Shown: positions 8,588 to 18,862 of the stretch, piece by piece
Layout: every line of letters begins with the position of its first letter
Position numbering within the stretch: position 1 is the first letter of the stretch
NCBI GenBank assembly: GCA_003254885.1
Contig: QANT01001399.1
Coordinates: forward strand, 1-28,914
Direction: 5' to 3'
DNA length: 28,914 bases
Origin: Purshia tridentata
Lineage: Eukaryota; Streptophyta; Magnoliopsida; Rosales; Rosaceae
Position numbers and translations under genes: made by a program
The notes under the pieces: model-generated
Told to the model about the DNA's origin: nothing
The model's input: only the letters and a program-made list of their open reading frames with translations
Database searches by the model: none

Positions 8588-11500
8588 TCACCCAGTTTTA
8601 TTTAAGTCACCAGGGCCAAGCAAGTCATCACAATTTGTACTCTCGCAGAGACACTCCTGAGGGTTTGCATAGAAATAATCTTCCTCCTTTGGCTTTTCTG
8701 CAATCACTCTACGTTGAGTTGGCTGTCCCATTCTTTTCTCATGAGCAGATCGTACAGCAACTGAAAACTCGTCCCAAGAAAGTGTCCCATTCAGATGCAT
8801 GTCCAATAACTCCACAAGTGCTTTCCGGTCTAGCAATATGCTTTTTTTAAAACCAAGATACCTGTGTGAAATATCAAAATATAATTAGTGTTATTTCTTT
8901 GTTAATTAATAAAACATAAAAACCCCACCTTGTAAGAGTGTTCAATACCTTCGGTGACCTTCAACAAGTTTTGCCATGTTCCCATCATAAGTAGGAACAA
9001 AAGTATTACTAGCTACTGAAACCATGAAATCCAAAGCTGCCATTTGAGATGAATGATTCTGAAATTGTTGCAATTCCTCTGGGGCGAGAAGAGTTTCTTT
9101 CTTGACCTGAAATAACCAAGCAAGAAGACACTGTTAAAAAGCTTAATTTTAAACAGATCACAAGGGAATTACACGTACATAGCTAGTAAGCACATAAATA
9201 TTCCAGAGTGAAGTCGGATTTGATGGGACCTCTAAGGTCTCTGCTTTTATCAAATAAAACGGAAATGACATATGGCTTCCCCACTAGTTAGAAGTACAGT
9301 TTGATCAACAATTGGCTTGTGATACATTCAGGTAAATCCATCATGTCGATCCTAACAAAGTATTTCTTATAATACAAGGATAGCCATAATTCTGGAAAAA
9401 GCCAAGCGCTTTCACAACCATTAGCTAATTTCAGAAGTACCAAACGCACAAAAGTAAAAGGGCACGGTGCTGGATTTAGCAAAACAACTCACAGTCTGTG
9501 GAAACGCAGCTCTTAGTGGCGCAAGTCTCCTTTGACTACCATAAATTTCACCAGCTGCTATATAGATCTGTGTGTCCTCCTTAAAACCCAATGCTCGCAA
9601 AATTAATGCAGCCTCCTCTGGTGTCAGAGGACACAAACCTTGTGACCTCTTATCTTCAGACACTATCTCTTTCTCTCTCCACCAAGGATATGCATATCTG
9701 AGTGAAAATAAAACCAATGGGGACATTACATGAGACCACAACTCAATATAAGTCTACACCTGACACAAGACACACAAGGTGGGAGCGGCAACTATTACAT
9801 TAGCCACTTTGCAGTTTTTGACCATTGATTTTTCCCATTCCTATATATATATATATTTTTTTCCCAAATGAATAACAGTCTATAAATCATGGAACATTGC
9901 ACTATGATGAATAAGCATAGTAATTTCTTTGCCAAATTGTTATATCATCTACTTGAAACAGTAATATTTAAAGCCTGCCTCTTTTATAAAAAGAAGTCAT
10001 AAGAAAAGCAATACTAATGAAGATCATTTGTCTGATTAACAAATGAGCATTAGAAATAAATAAATGTCAAACTTTAAACAACGCATACCTCAACCGTTTG
10101 AGCTCATCAGCTTCTTCTGTGGTGCAGCCATGAGTACAACCCGAGAAAGCCAACATGTCCATCTCGTACCTTAGATGCAAAGCTATAAAAGGACCCTTTT
10201 CTTGAAGTATACGAACCAATTTGTACCCCAAAGTCTCGATCTGAGGAGTGAATTTCAGTGCCTGGAAATTAACACGACACCTGAGTTTCTGAAGATCAAG
10301 AGGTATCCAATTGTTTGCCAAACGTGCATCTGTTCTGTTAAAGTGCAACACCTTATGCTTGCTGATAAGAGGCAGAATCTGCATAATGGAATCAATGCAC
10401 TGAATCAAGTTGTGGCACTTAAAAACTTCTGCATAATGGAATCAAATGCACTCAATCAAGAAGAAGAGAGAATAGATAAACACGTATCACACTACATGTT
10501 GAATTTTAATTACATTTCTGCATTAGGAAGAAGCTAATGCATGCTAGACATAGGATGATGACAAACAATTTCAGCAGTCAAGGAAACAGGTTGAAAAAGC
10601 ATTAATTTAGGACCATGAATATTCAGAAAGCCGATAAATTTATAGATAATGGAGGTATTCTTCACCTGAATAAACTAGAAAGAAAGTACACGAACCTGTT
10701 CTAGATAGTACTTTTCATTTGACCAACTAACAGGAGGCATCTCAAGTGGTTTATATCCATATTTCCTACTAAACATTTTTGGCAGTCTTCTGACAATTCG
10801 GACTTCATCTCTCAGAGAATCAATGAAATGTCTTACATCGAAGATATCCTCAAAATTACTGCAAAAAAGAATACTAACAGTTGAAATTCTAAAGCATCAA
10901 ATAAAGAAGTAATTAACAGTTCCATTCAGACCAATTACTATACCTAGGATCAGCCCAGAAAGATGCCTTATCAAGCTCTGGAACAACCAATGTAAGATTT
11001 AAAAGCCGGGCAACAGTCACCATGTCACAGATCTGAAATGCCAAAGTCGCTGTCAATAGCTAGACACAGATAAAGGAAGGGAAAGAAAAGAAAAACACAT
11101 AGTACAAACCGCAGCACGCATTTGATTCAGCCCCCCATTGCAGGAAACTCTAAGAAATCCATTACTTGTATAATTTCCTGCAAAAACTCAGGTCATTAGA
11201 CCCATTTTTTCAACTTCATATTGCATGTAATACCTTTGGTTTTTTTCTTGAACAAAGAAAAGAAAAAAAGAAGAAGATTGTCCTTAAAGAAATAAGGGTT
11301 GGTAGGGTTTAATATATATATATTTCTAATTTACTACTGTCATAGTCATATTTACATATCCCATTTATTTAAAAAAAATTAAAAAATTTGAAAAGAATAA
11401 ACAATGCAGTTTGAAAATCTTATGGTCTCACCATACAATTGTAAGCATTCATTCATATGTCATTCACACCACCACACTTATCTGTTGAAGAATGCAGACC

Positions 11501-12152
11501 CTGATCTGACAAATATTAGACATCAATTCTTCTGAACACACTTAACTTGTAAACAATTTCTCCATTCCATAACCAAAACAGTTCTCCCCACTTATCCATA
11601 ACCTTAAATGCTCAAATTGTATAAACAACCATCCTGCATTGTCAAATGGGTTTGCATCGCCGAATTGAAAAAGCAATTTTTCATGTGCAAAGACTCTCAC
11701 TTTATCAACTAAAACATTCAAATTCATGAAAAACATAATCAAACTATAAAAGAATCCGGTTCCACGTTCACTACTCTCAAATTATGAACTACAACGATCA
11801 CATTCATGCACAATACAAGTAACACAAACAAAATTTTGTGCATTTCATACAACAAGAGTCAGTAAAAACTCAAAAGGCTGTTGTTAAAGAAAAACTCACT
11901 TGCAGGAAGAAGGGGCGGCGGCGATGGAACAGCCGAAAGCGGAAGCTGCGTAATTTCGGATATCCGATGGCTAATATTGGAGAGCAAATGTGGATGCCAT
12001 AGCTCCCCAACCGCCACTAGCTGAACCAAACACGTCCAAAGGAACAAGCTTGAACATAAGCGAATGAACCACACCTGCAAACGCGTCCTGGGAATCACCG
12101 GCGCCGGAAGCTTATCGCATCGCACCTGTACACTCTCCGATCTAACTTCCAT
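8588..12152 (-). CDS. GDP-fucose O-fucosyltransferase family protein (type II membrane)
   Basis: Eight exons, given in transcript order as high-low coordinates: 12152-11900, 11177-11110, 11032-10944, 10858-10696, 10378-10089, 9697-9493, 9106-8949, 8861-8588; 1500 nt, 499 aa. A basic N-terminus is followed by one membrane segment (about 26-49), the type II layout expected of Golgi glycosyltransferases. Plant O-fucosyltransferase (PF10250) motifs follow: [20 protein letters not shown] from 98, HLRYEMD at 259-265 with the conserved His-x-Arg, [47 protein letters not shown] and GHRRYLG. The ending [19 protein letters not shown] is typical of this subgroup. Acceptor substrate is unknown; plant relatives act in cell-wall assembly and signalling. 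I chose ATG 12152 (GCAATGG context) because it gives the family N-terminus; out-of-frame ATGs lie upstream. Homologous, from memory, to At1g14020. Confidence 0.93.
10379..10460 (-). repeat. Direct repeat that duplicates the exon 5 splice acceptor
   Basis: Two imperfect copies (10379-10409 and 10429-10460, offset 50 bp) lie in the intron just before exon 5 of the O-fucosyltransferase gene. On the minus strand both end in ATTCCATTATGCAG. The exon-proximal copy is the acceptor that joins in frame to ILPLISK; the distal one is a potential alternative acceptor. Confidence 0.8.
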
Positions 12153-12228
12153 TGCTTTTTCAGACACCACATCGCCGCTTCATCGACCAATTCCAAAATT
12201 CCCAAATGCCCAATTCAATGAAACTCAT
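12095..12228 (-). promoter_or_regulatory. Upstream ORFs in the leader of the O-fucosyltransferase gene
   Basis: Upstream of the chosen start (12152) the minus strand has an ATG at 12228 opening a 22-codon ORF (with an internal ATG at 12183) that stops at 12160. A second ATG at 12172 opens a 25-codon ORF that overlaps the main start out of frame and stops at 12095. If transcription begins upstream of 12228 these would be uORFs able to dampen translation. The transcript start is not known from the sequence. Confidence 0.4.
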
Positions 12229-13299
12229 GAAATCCCCAATCTCACACCCACATTGTGAAATCAACCAACCCACATTGAAACCTAGCCCTAGCTCGCTCGG
12301 CCAAAGCCTAGATTATGAAGTAGAATAATAAAGAACAAAACTTTGTGCGAAGGATCGGTTCAGAGACAATAGGAGATTGAAACGAGTGGAAAAGAAATGG
12401 ATAGCGCAATTAAAATTCTCAACAACCCAACAATGCAACCGTCAGACACTTTTGATTTTCTTTTCCGGGAAAAACTTCTTTTGACAGGCAGCTACTTGGT
12501 ATGAAATTGAGAAATTCTTCTTTAAAAAATAAATAATAAAATCTGACAAGAAAAATATTGGTTTTTGTAGCGAAAGCGTCTGAGAATTAAGATCACAAAA
12601 TTTGAGAGTAAAAGAAAGGTCTCTATCTCTCTCTCTCCTACTCTCCTATGATATATAAAAGTTGCAATAATAATGTTAATTAATGAGATTTTATTTTCTT
12701 ACTATTTTACAGCTTTACTTTAATTTCGTAGTTTTGTGATAAGTGCTGTTAATGTTCACCTGTTAAATTGGATCGCTTATAAGTAGAATATAGTAAATAT
12801 ACATTGTAAGTGGAAATCCGTGATCCACTTTTTATTTTCGGATATACTCGTCCTTTTTTTGGGTACACGGATTGTCGTCCTTCTATATTAAGAAATAAAA
12901 ATATAAAGGTTTTTTATGGATCCATGTATTTACTTAATATGATCGGCAAGTGGTAACCAATGAATTTTGAATATAACCTGATGATTTATTTTGAGATAAG
13001 TCCAAATATAATGCCGAATGCATGATGCACTTAAAAAATGATGGATAAAAACCAAACTTTGACGTAATATTGTGACTATCAACATCCACTACTTCAAAAA
13101 TAAAATAAAGCTTTTTATATAGGAAGATTTTATGTGTCTAGATTTTGTTCCCTATTTAAAATGAAATTCATATATTAAACTTTATAAATATTTAAAATAT
13201 GGACTAAAAAATAAAAAGATAAACACATTAATAAATTAGTGTTACGTATGTTGACCATTTTAATTCGATTATTTTACATTCCTTACTAGTCAAGCTAAA
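12229..13299. other. 5' flank of the O-fucosyltransferase gene and AT-rich spacer
   Basis: The first 200-250 bp are probably leader and proximal promoter of the minus-strand O-fucosyltransferase gene. A CT-rich microsatellite lies near 12619-12646. From about 12650 on it is AT-rich DNA with no coding or RNA signal that I can see. Confidence 0.5.
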
Positions 13300-13308
13300 T
13301 TAAAATAA

Positions 13309-13509
13309 CAACAATGCTATACTTACCATATTTTTATACCATAATTTTATACCATCTTATGTAGCAATTTACATGATATTTATACATTGGACACTAAAAA
13401 AATAAAAATAAAAACCCTAAAAATAAGGAAATATCTTGCCAGTAAAATAATGACACGTAAGATGGTACAACAAATATGATATAAAAATATGGTAAGAATA
13501 TTATTATTG
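13309..13509. mobile_element. Mutator-like MITE, 201 bp, 9-bp target duplication
   Basis: Long imperfect terminal inverted repeats: the left arm begins CAACAATGCTATACTTACC (13309) and the right arm, reverse-complemented, begins CAATAATAATATTCTTACC (13509). Both continue into CATATTTTTATA and ACCATCTTA blocks over about 55 bp. Both ends are flanked by TTAAAATAA (13300-13308 and 13510-13518), a perfect 9-bp direct repeat, the target-duplication length of Mutator-like elements. There is no ORF. Superfamily assignment rests on TSD length and long TIRs. Confidence 0.75.
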
Positions 13510-13618
13510 TTAAAATAAGAGGTGAATGGTAAAAATAATGACACCTAAGATGGTATAACAAATATGATATAAAAACATGATAAGAATATCATTATTGTTA
13601 AAATAAGAGGTGAATGGT
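13443..13618. repeat. 88-bp tandem duplication of the MITE right arm plus flank
   Basis: The block running from TAATGACAC through GGTGAATGGTAAA occurs twice with a period of 88 bp (TGACAC at 13451 and 13539). It copies the right terminal repeat of the MITE, its TTAAAATAA target duplication and about 15 bp of flank. The second copy has several point differences, so the duplication is not very recent. Confidence 0.85.
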
Positions 13619-13677
13619 AAAAAGTATAATTTACTCTCACCTTTCTCCGTTTCAGATCTAAGATCTCTATTTTGTGG

Positions 13678-13699
13678 AATAATAATAATAATAATAATT
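13678..13699. repeat. AAT trinucleotide microsatellite
   Basis: About seven AAT units in a row, a simple sequence repeat likely to vary in length between individuals. Confidence 0.9.
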
Positions 13700-13888
13700 T
13701 TGCACCCACATGACATAAGGTGGATTGTATTCAGTCCAAAAAAGACGGTGCATGTAATGTAGGTAATTAAACACATGCATATATATGCAATACCCAAAAT
13801 AAATTTGTATTTGCAAGGTTGGTATGTAAAATCTCCTAAAGCAAAGAGAAAGTGAAGTATGAAAGATAAGGATGTCAATACGTGCAAT

Positions 13889-14553
13889 TAGGGGTGTACA
13901 AATATATCGAAAATCTGCTTACCGATCCGATCCCCAATTTGTGGATATTGTACCGATCTGATCCGCAATTTGTGAATCGGATATGGATATCAATATTGAA
14001 AACCACAGATATATCCGATCCGATCCGCAAATTATATATATATCAAATTATTAATTAGTTTATATATGTTTGTATAAGTTTAATTCCTATATGTTTAATT
14101 CCTACTATAGAATAAATTAAAGCCCCTATTATAGTTTATAATACCATATAGTTTATAAATTATATATGTTACTATATAGTTTAAGTTTAGAGTATTTTAA
14201 ATTAGTTTGACAATGAAATTTATTATAAAAGTTATAAATATATATAGTTTATAGTTTATAATATATAGTTTATTATAGTTCATATGGTAATAGTATATAG
14301 TTTATAACTTTTATATAGTATGTTGTGTAACTATTGAATTAATTTGAAGGATAATTTTTATGTTGTGTAAGTGCTAAATAATTTTTATGTTATTATTTGG
14401 ATATTATCCGTTATCCGATCCGATCCGATCCAATTTTGTGGATATCTGAACTTGTGAATTAAATATAGATATGAAAAATAGCTATACCGCAAATTGTAGA
14501 TTGGATATGGATAATAATTTGTGGATTGGATGATCGATCCGTGTGCACCCCTA
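13889..14553. mobile_element. hAT-like non-autonomous element, 665 bp
   Basis: Ends are TAGGGGTGTACA (13889-13900) and, reverse-complemented, TAGGGGTGCACA at 14553, a match of 11 in 12. The flanks are CGTGCAAT (13881-13888) and CGCGCAAT (14554-14561), an 8-bp target duplication with one mismatch. TAGGG termini and 8-bp duplications are hallmarks of the hAT superfamily. Both ends carry clusters of CCGATCCGATCC and GGATATGGATAT motifs, possible subterminal transposase-binding repeats; the middle is very AT-rich. There is no transposase ORF, so it is non-autonomous. Confidence 0.85.
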
Positions 14554-14561
14554 CGCGCAAT

Positions 14562-15880
14562 ACATGCTAGTAATTTAGAAATTAAATACAATTACGTAGA
14601 ATCTCATATCCAAAATATCATCCATTATTTATAAGTTTAATGTTATACTTTTAATATAGAATTATTCGCACATGTAGATGTATCCTATGAAAATATAATT
14701 GTCTCAATTACTTTATGAAATTTTTTTAACTAACCTTTTAAAATTTTATTCCGTATTCCATATTATTTGAAATTGTCAAGTCCATCGATACTACTATTAA
14801 ATTGATGACGAAATTTCCCCTTCACATAAACCCCATGTCATCAATCCAAATAAAATAATTTAGAATTTGACGATTTTTAAATTATTTAAAACACAATATG
14901 CCCTTTTATGAAAAAAAAAAACTGTAATTTAAACGTTCTTAGAATAAAATAAAATTATATTTTTAAAAAGTAAATATACAAATTAATAAGCCTTATAATA
15001 TATTTATTCAGTAAAAAACTGTTGTTTGTTACAGTATGATAATGTAATATGGTCAACACTGATGTATGTATATATATATATAAAAGTGAAGGCCTTTGTT
15101 AATTGGCAATTTGGCATTCAAATAAAATAAAGTACATACCCAGTGCCCTTTTGCTCACTTTCCTTTCACGAAAAGATCAGTCGACGTTTTTGAGAATGAG
15201 GCAATAAGTGGGCCAACGAATTAAGGAGCGGTGGCGTCCTGGTGAGGCTGGCATACAAATTATTACATATATACGTAGGCGAAGGGCAAAAATGTCATGA
15301 ATAAATTCAAGGGCGTCACATATATAATATATTCACTCATCGATCAACTCATGATAAAACCATAAATGGACTAGTTTCGATACCATCGATGATCTTGAAA
15401 TTAATATGAGTCTACCTATGCCTATGCCTGCCTACCATCATATTCAATATTTAGGGCTCAAATCAATTAAAAGATTAATCAGACTGTAATTAATGATCGA
15501 GGCTTAAAAACTTGCGAATTCGAAATGCGAACAATTGACATTACAGACATATGCCTTAAATGTTGATAATGATGTTACACTTATTCTGCATGCATTATCA
15601 GTATACGGTCCTATATTTATATATAGGAATAGCTACACTGCCCCACCCCACCTACAGTTGTGTTTTGGGAGCTATACCATATATGCTGCCACTAACTTCA
15701 ATGCTTTAATGGCCGCATATATATAAATATGCTCACTTCAATATTGATCTTATATTTAAGATCTCGGTAAAATAAAATAACAAATGATATAATTTTCATA
15801 ATTAATTATAAATTAATTTTAATAAAACTTAATTTAATTAGGTACAGAAACCCATAATTCATAGATCCCACTCTCATCTT
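14562..15880. other. AT-rich intergenic DNA
   Basis: No coding exon, RNA gene or bounded repeat was recognised. It contains an AT dinucleotide run near 15065-15080. A somewhat less AT-rich stretch at 15140-15330 is not assigned to anything. Confidence 0.5.
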
Positions 15881-16293
15881 ATTATAAAAAGGTGCCACGT
15901 TGAGGCAATCCCATGGAAGACTGTCCGTTACAAGGGCAACCCCAAAACTTGGGCTCTACCCGGAATATTAGCTTTAGGCTTTTAGCTGGAAAGTGAGCTT
16001 AAATTTGAACTTACTCAAACTCTTGTATTGGCCCAAAAATTGAATTACAAAGAAGCAAATATAAAATAAAAGGAAAACATTGTCCAGTTCCAGCCCTTTG
16101 AATTACGTGTCCCAGCGAATCAAAGAGAAGCACGTGTCGACCAAATTGACCTTGCCTGGCCTAAAAGCTCCGCAAGGCCCAAAGGCCCAAAGCTTGACTC
16201 TGCAGTCTCTGCCTGCTCCGAAGAGAACGAAAACCTCTTCCTCAATTCTCTCTCTGAGTCTGAATCGAGGTTTCTACAGTTGGGTTACTCGGC
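15881..16293 (+). promoter_or_regulatory. Promoter and leader region of the p24 delta gene
   Basis: This region contains a TATAAAAAGG motif near 15883 and several TGGGCC/GGCCCA (site II) motifs, including a pair at 16176-16181 and 16184-16189. Two ACGTGTC (ABRE-type) motifs lie at 16105-16111 and 16132-16138, the second inside a CACGTG G-box. Site II elements are typical of growth-linked housekeeping genes, and ACGTGTC is bound by bZIP factors. Which TATA-like motif is used is unknown. No ATG precedes the p24 start within the last 200 bp. Confidence 0.45.
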
Positions 16294-18036
16294 ATGGTTG
16301 GACTACGTCTGCTAGTCGTTGTAGTAATCGTAGGGTTTTTATTGTCTACATCGGAGTCTCTGCGGTTCGAGCTGAAATCGGGTCACACTAAATGCATCGT
16401 CGAAGACATCAAGAGCAACGCCATGACCGTTGGCAAGTACAGCGTCGTCAACCCCAACGAAGGCCAGCCCTTGCCTGATTCTCACAAGCTTACCGTTCGG
16501 GTACGCAAGCTCAATCAATTACTTCAAATTTCGATACTTTAAAAAAAATTAAGCATTTATTTATCTATTTATATTAATTAGATTGAATTATAATTTATAG
16601 GTGACGTCGCACTATGGGAATAGCTATCACTACTCGGAGCTCGTGGAGTCAGGTCAGTTTGGATTTGCGGCAACGGAGGCTGGAGATTACATGGCGTGCT
16701 TCTGGGCGCCTGATCACAAGCCCCAAACAACGTTGACCATTGATTTCGATTGGAAGACCGGTGTCGCCGCAAAAGACTGGTCCAATGTCGCCAAGAAAGG
16801 CTCTGTCGATGTAACCCTTTTCCTACCTTTTTTTTTTCAAGAAAATAATTACTCAATTGCATTTTGCTTATTTTTATGACCATATATGTGATGAAATTGA
16901 CACTAAATAAAGTTAACTGCTTAGTAATTAAATGTAATATTTATCTATAAGTATATAATCTCATTCTGTTATACCAACAAACACTACCTCACAATTTTTA
17001 GGAATATTATCAAAATGGATGGTGTTTCCTATCTTTTCCTTCTATGCTATGCTTAGGGTTCATAGAGTTGGTTCCCTTGGATGTTATGGGGATCATAATG
17101 GAATTGGGATCCACAAGAGGCTTGGGCATTTATTACTTGGACTGTATTCGCGAGTTATATACATATTCGAACAAAATGAAAATTTTGAAAGTGTAAATTC
17201 TGCAATTGTGACCGCAATAGGCTCTCTTATTATTTGGATATGCTATTTTGGGGTTAATCTATTAGGAATAGGGTTGCATAGTTATGGTTTGTTTACATAG
17301 AAACATAGGACAGAATACGTAAATGTATATAAGAAAACTTCATGTAAACCATCATAAACCATTTGATTCCAATGGTTCTCGCAAATGAGAAAAATATCTG
17401 GTTATAGTAACTGTGAATCAACTCAAATTGATCTACCCCTTGTACTTTTCCTTGGAATTTTTCTTAATACTTCACTAAAGTTTCTATATATATTACTTGA
17501 ATGAGAAGTGTTCTCTTGCCATCAATCTAAACCTTTGATAAGGTGAATTCTTATATGAATGTATGTTTCAACATTATGACATATGTCCATTCGCTAAACC
17601 ATCTGATAAGGGAATTTTTCTGTTACTTTAATATGCACTATATTTTCTTCTCTAAACGATCTTATATTGATTAAGGTAGTGCTAATCTTATGCCTTTTTT
17701 TCGTTTTTAATTCCAGGTAATGGAATTAGAGCTTAAAAAGTTGTTTGATACTGTTACTTCCATTCATGATGAGATGTTCTATCTCCGTGAAAGGTGAGGA
17801 ATCAATCGTTTTCTTTCCTTTGAAGAATTCATGAAAAAGAGATATTGATCGTTTCTTCGTTTTTATTTTTTCTGCTTAATGTTTGTTTCAGGGAAGAAGA
17901 AATGCAGGAGCTTAACAAAGCAACTAACTCGAGAATGGCCTGGTTGAGTTTTCTTTCGCTTTTTATTTGCTTATCGGTGGCAGGTCTGCAAGTGTGGCAC
18001 TTGAAGACCTTTTTTGAGAAAAAGAAGCTTATTTAG
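16294..18036 (+). CDS. p24 family cargo receptor, delta subfamily (emp24/GOLD)
   Basis: Four exons: 16294-16500, 16601-16810, 17717-17793, 17892-18036; 639 nt, 212 aa, the usual length. A hydrophobic signal peptide covers residues 1 to about 22. The GOLD domain follows, with Cys34 and Cys102 placed to form its disulfide and family motifs such as [20 protein letters not shown]. Next comes a coiled coil ([20 protein letters not shown] and [17 protein letters not shown]). A single membrane span lies at about 181-203. The cytosolic tail has the diaromatic FF at 205-206 and ends KKLI, a KKXX dilysine COPI-retrieval signal, so it should cycle between ER and Golgi as part of p24 heteromers carrying cargo in COPI/COPII vesicles. 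An open frame at 17019-17300 lies wholly in intron 2 and is not counted. Homologous, from memory, to At1g14010/At1g26690. Confidence 0.95.
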
Positions 18037-18862
18037 TTTTACTCTAGAGAAGAGTTCTACAATTTTATCTTTAAATGCTATTGTAAATTATTTCACAAAA
18101 CATTGTACTGTTGGAATACAGCAATTCTCAGATCACATTATTAGACGAAGTAGGACAACCAAATGTTCACTACAGCATAAGAGTTCCGTTGAAGTTTAAA
18201 GCCATATCTTGTAATTCAGGGTACATGCAAGGACAACAAATTTTAATTATCCTCCTATCATTTTCTCTAATATAAGGTTTCTGTTTTAAATCAGCTTCAT
18301 CAGTTTATTGCTCTTGCAAATTTAATTACCTCTGGGTTCGATAAGATGATTTCCATAGGAGGCATCGTGTTACGTTCTTAGGCAAAAACTCGTGTGGTTA
18401 TGATCAAACTTTATTTTCTCTCCTTATGGATGGATTAATAAGCCTTTTACAATTTAAAACTGGACAACATTTGTTTAATTATTGAAGAAAGATAAGATAA
18501 CGTACAAGTCTTGCCTAATCCATCTATTTCTCATCATACCTTGAAGATTACAACCAATTACAATTAAAAGATATAAAAAACGAGATTATCCAGTCCAAAC
18601 ATGAAATATGTCAACTTGAATTAGATTCTCTGGACAAGTCTGTCAAGATAAAGGCATACTGTCACGCAGAAACAGAGAAAAATAATCAACATCGCTTCCT
18701 CCATAATAAGAATCCGAATCTGAATAGTAGAACACTAGTCACACTGATTACTCTCGCAAGCTTTCCCAGTTTAGCCTATTCACAATCCCACATCACAGTT
18801 GGGACTACAAGTGACTGGCTGAGTATCATCTATTTACCTGACAACACCATAACTTTCAAAAT
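18037..18862. other. 3' flanks of the convergent p24 and VIK genes
   Basis: Tail-to-tail spacer that should contain both 3' untranslated regions. I see no coding exon, RNA gene or repeat boundary in it. Confidence 0.5.

Noticed and set aside
13510..13887. 125-codon minus-strand ORF
   Set aside because: It runs through the MITE arm duplication, the AAT microsatellite and adjoining DNA; amino-acid composition is that of translated AT-rich repeats.
15535..15726. 63-codon ORF in the spacer before p24
   Set aside because: No family resemblance, no splice partners, and its composition is ordinary for spacer DNA.
17019..17300. 93-codon plus-strand ORF with hydrophobic stretches
   Set aside because: It lies entirely within p24 intron 2, between exons that join in phase, and resembles no protein family.
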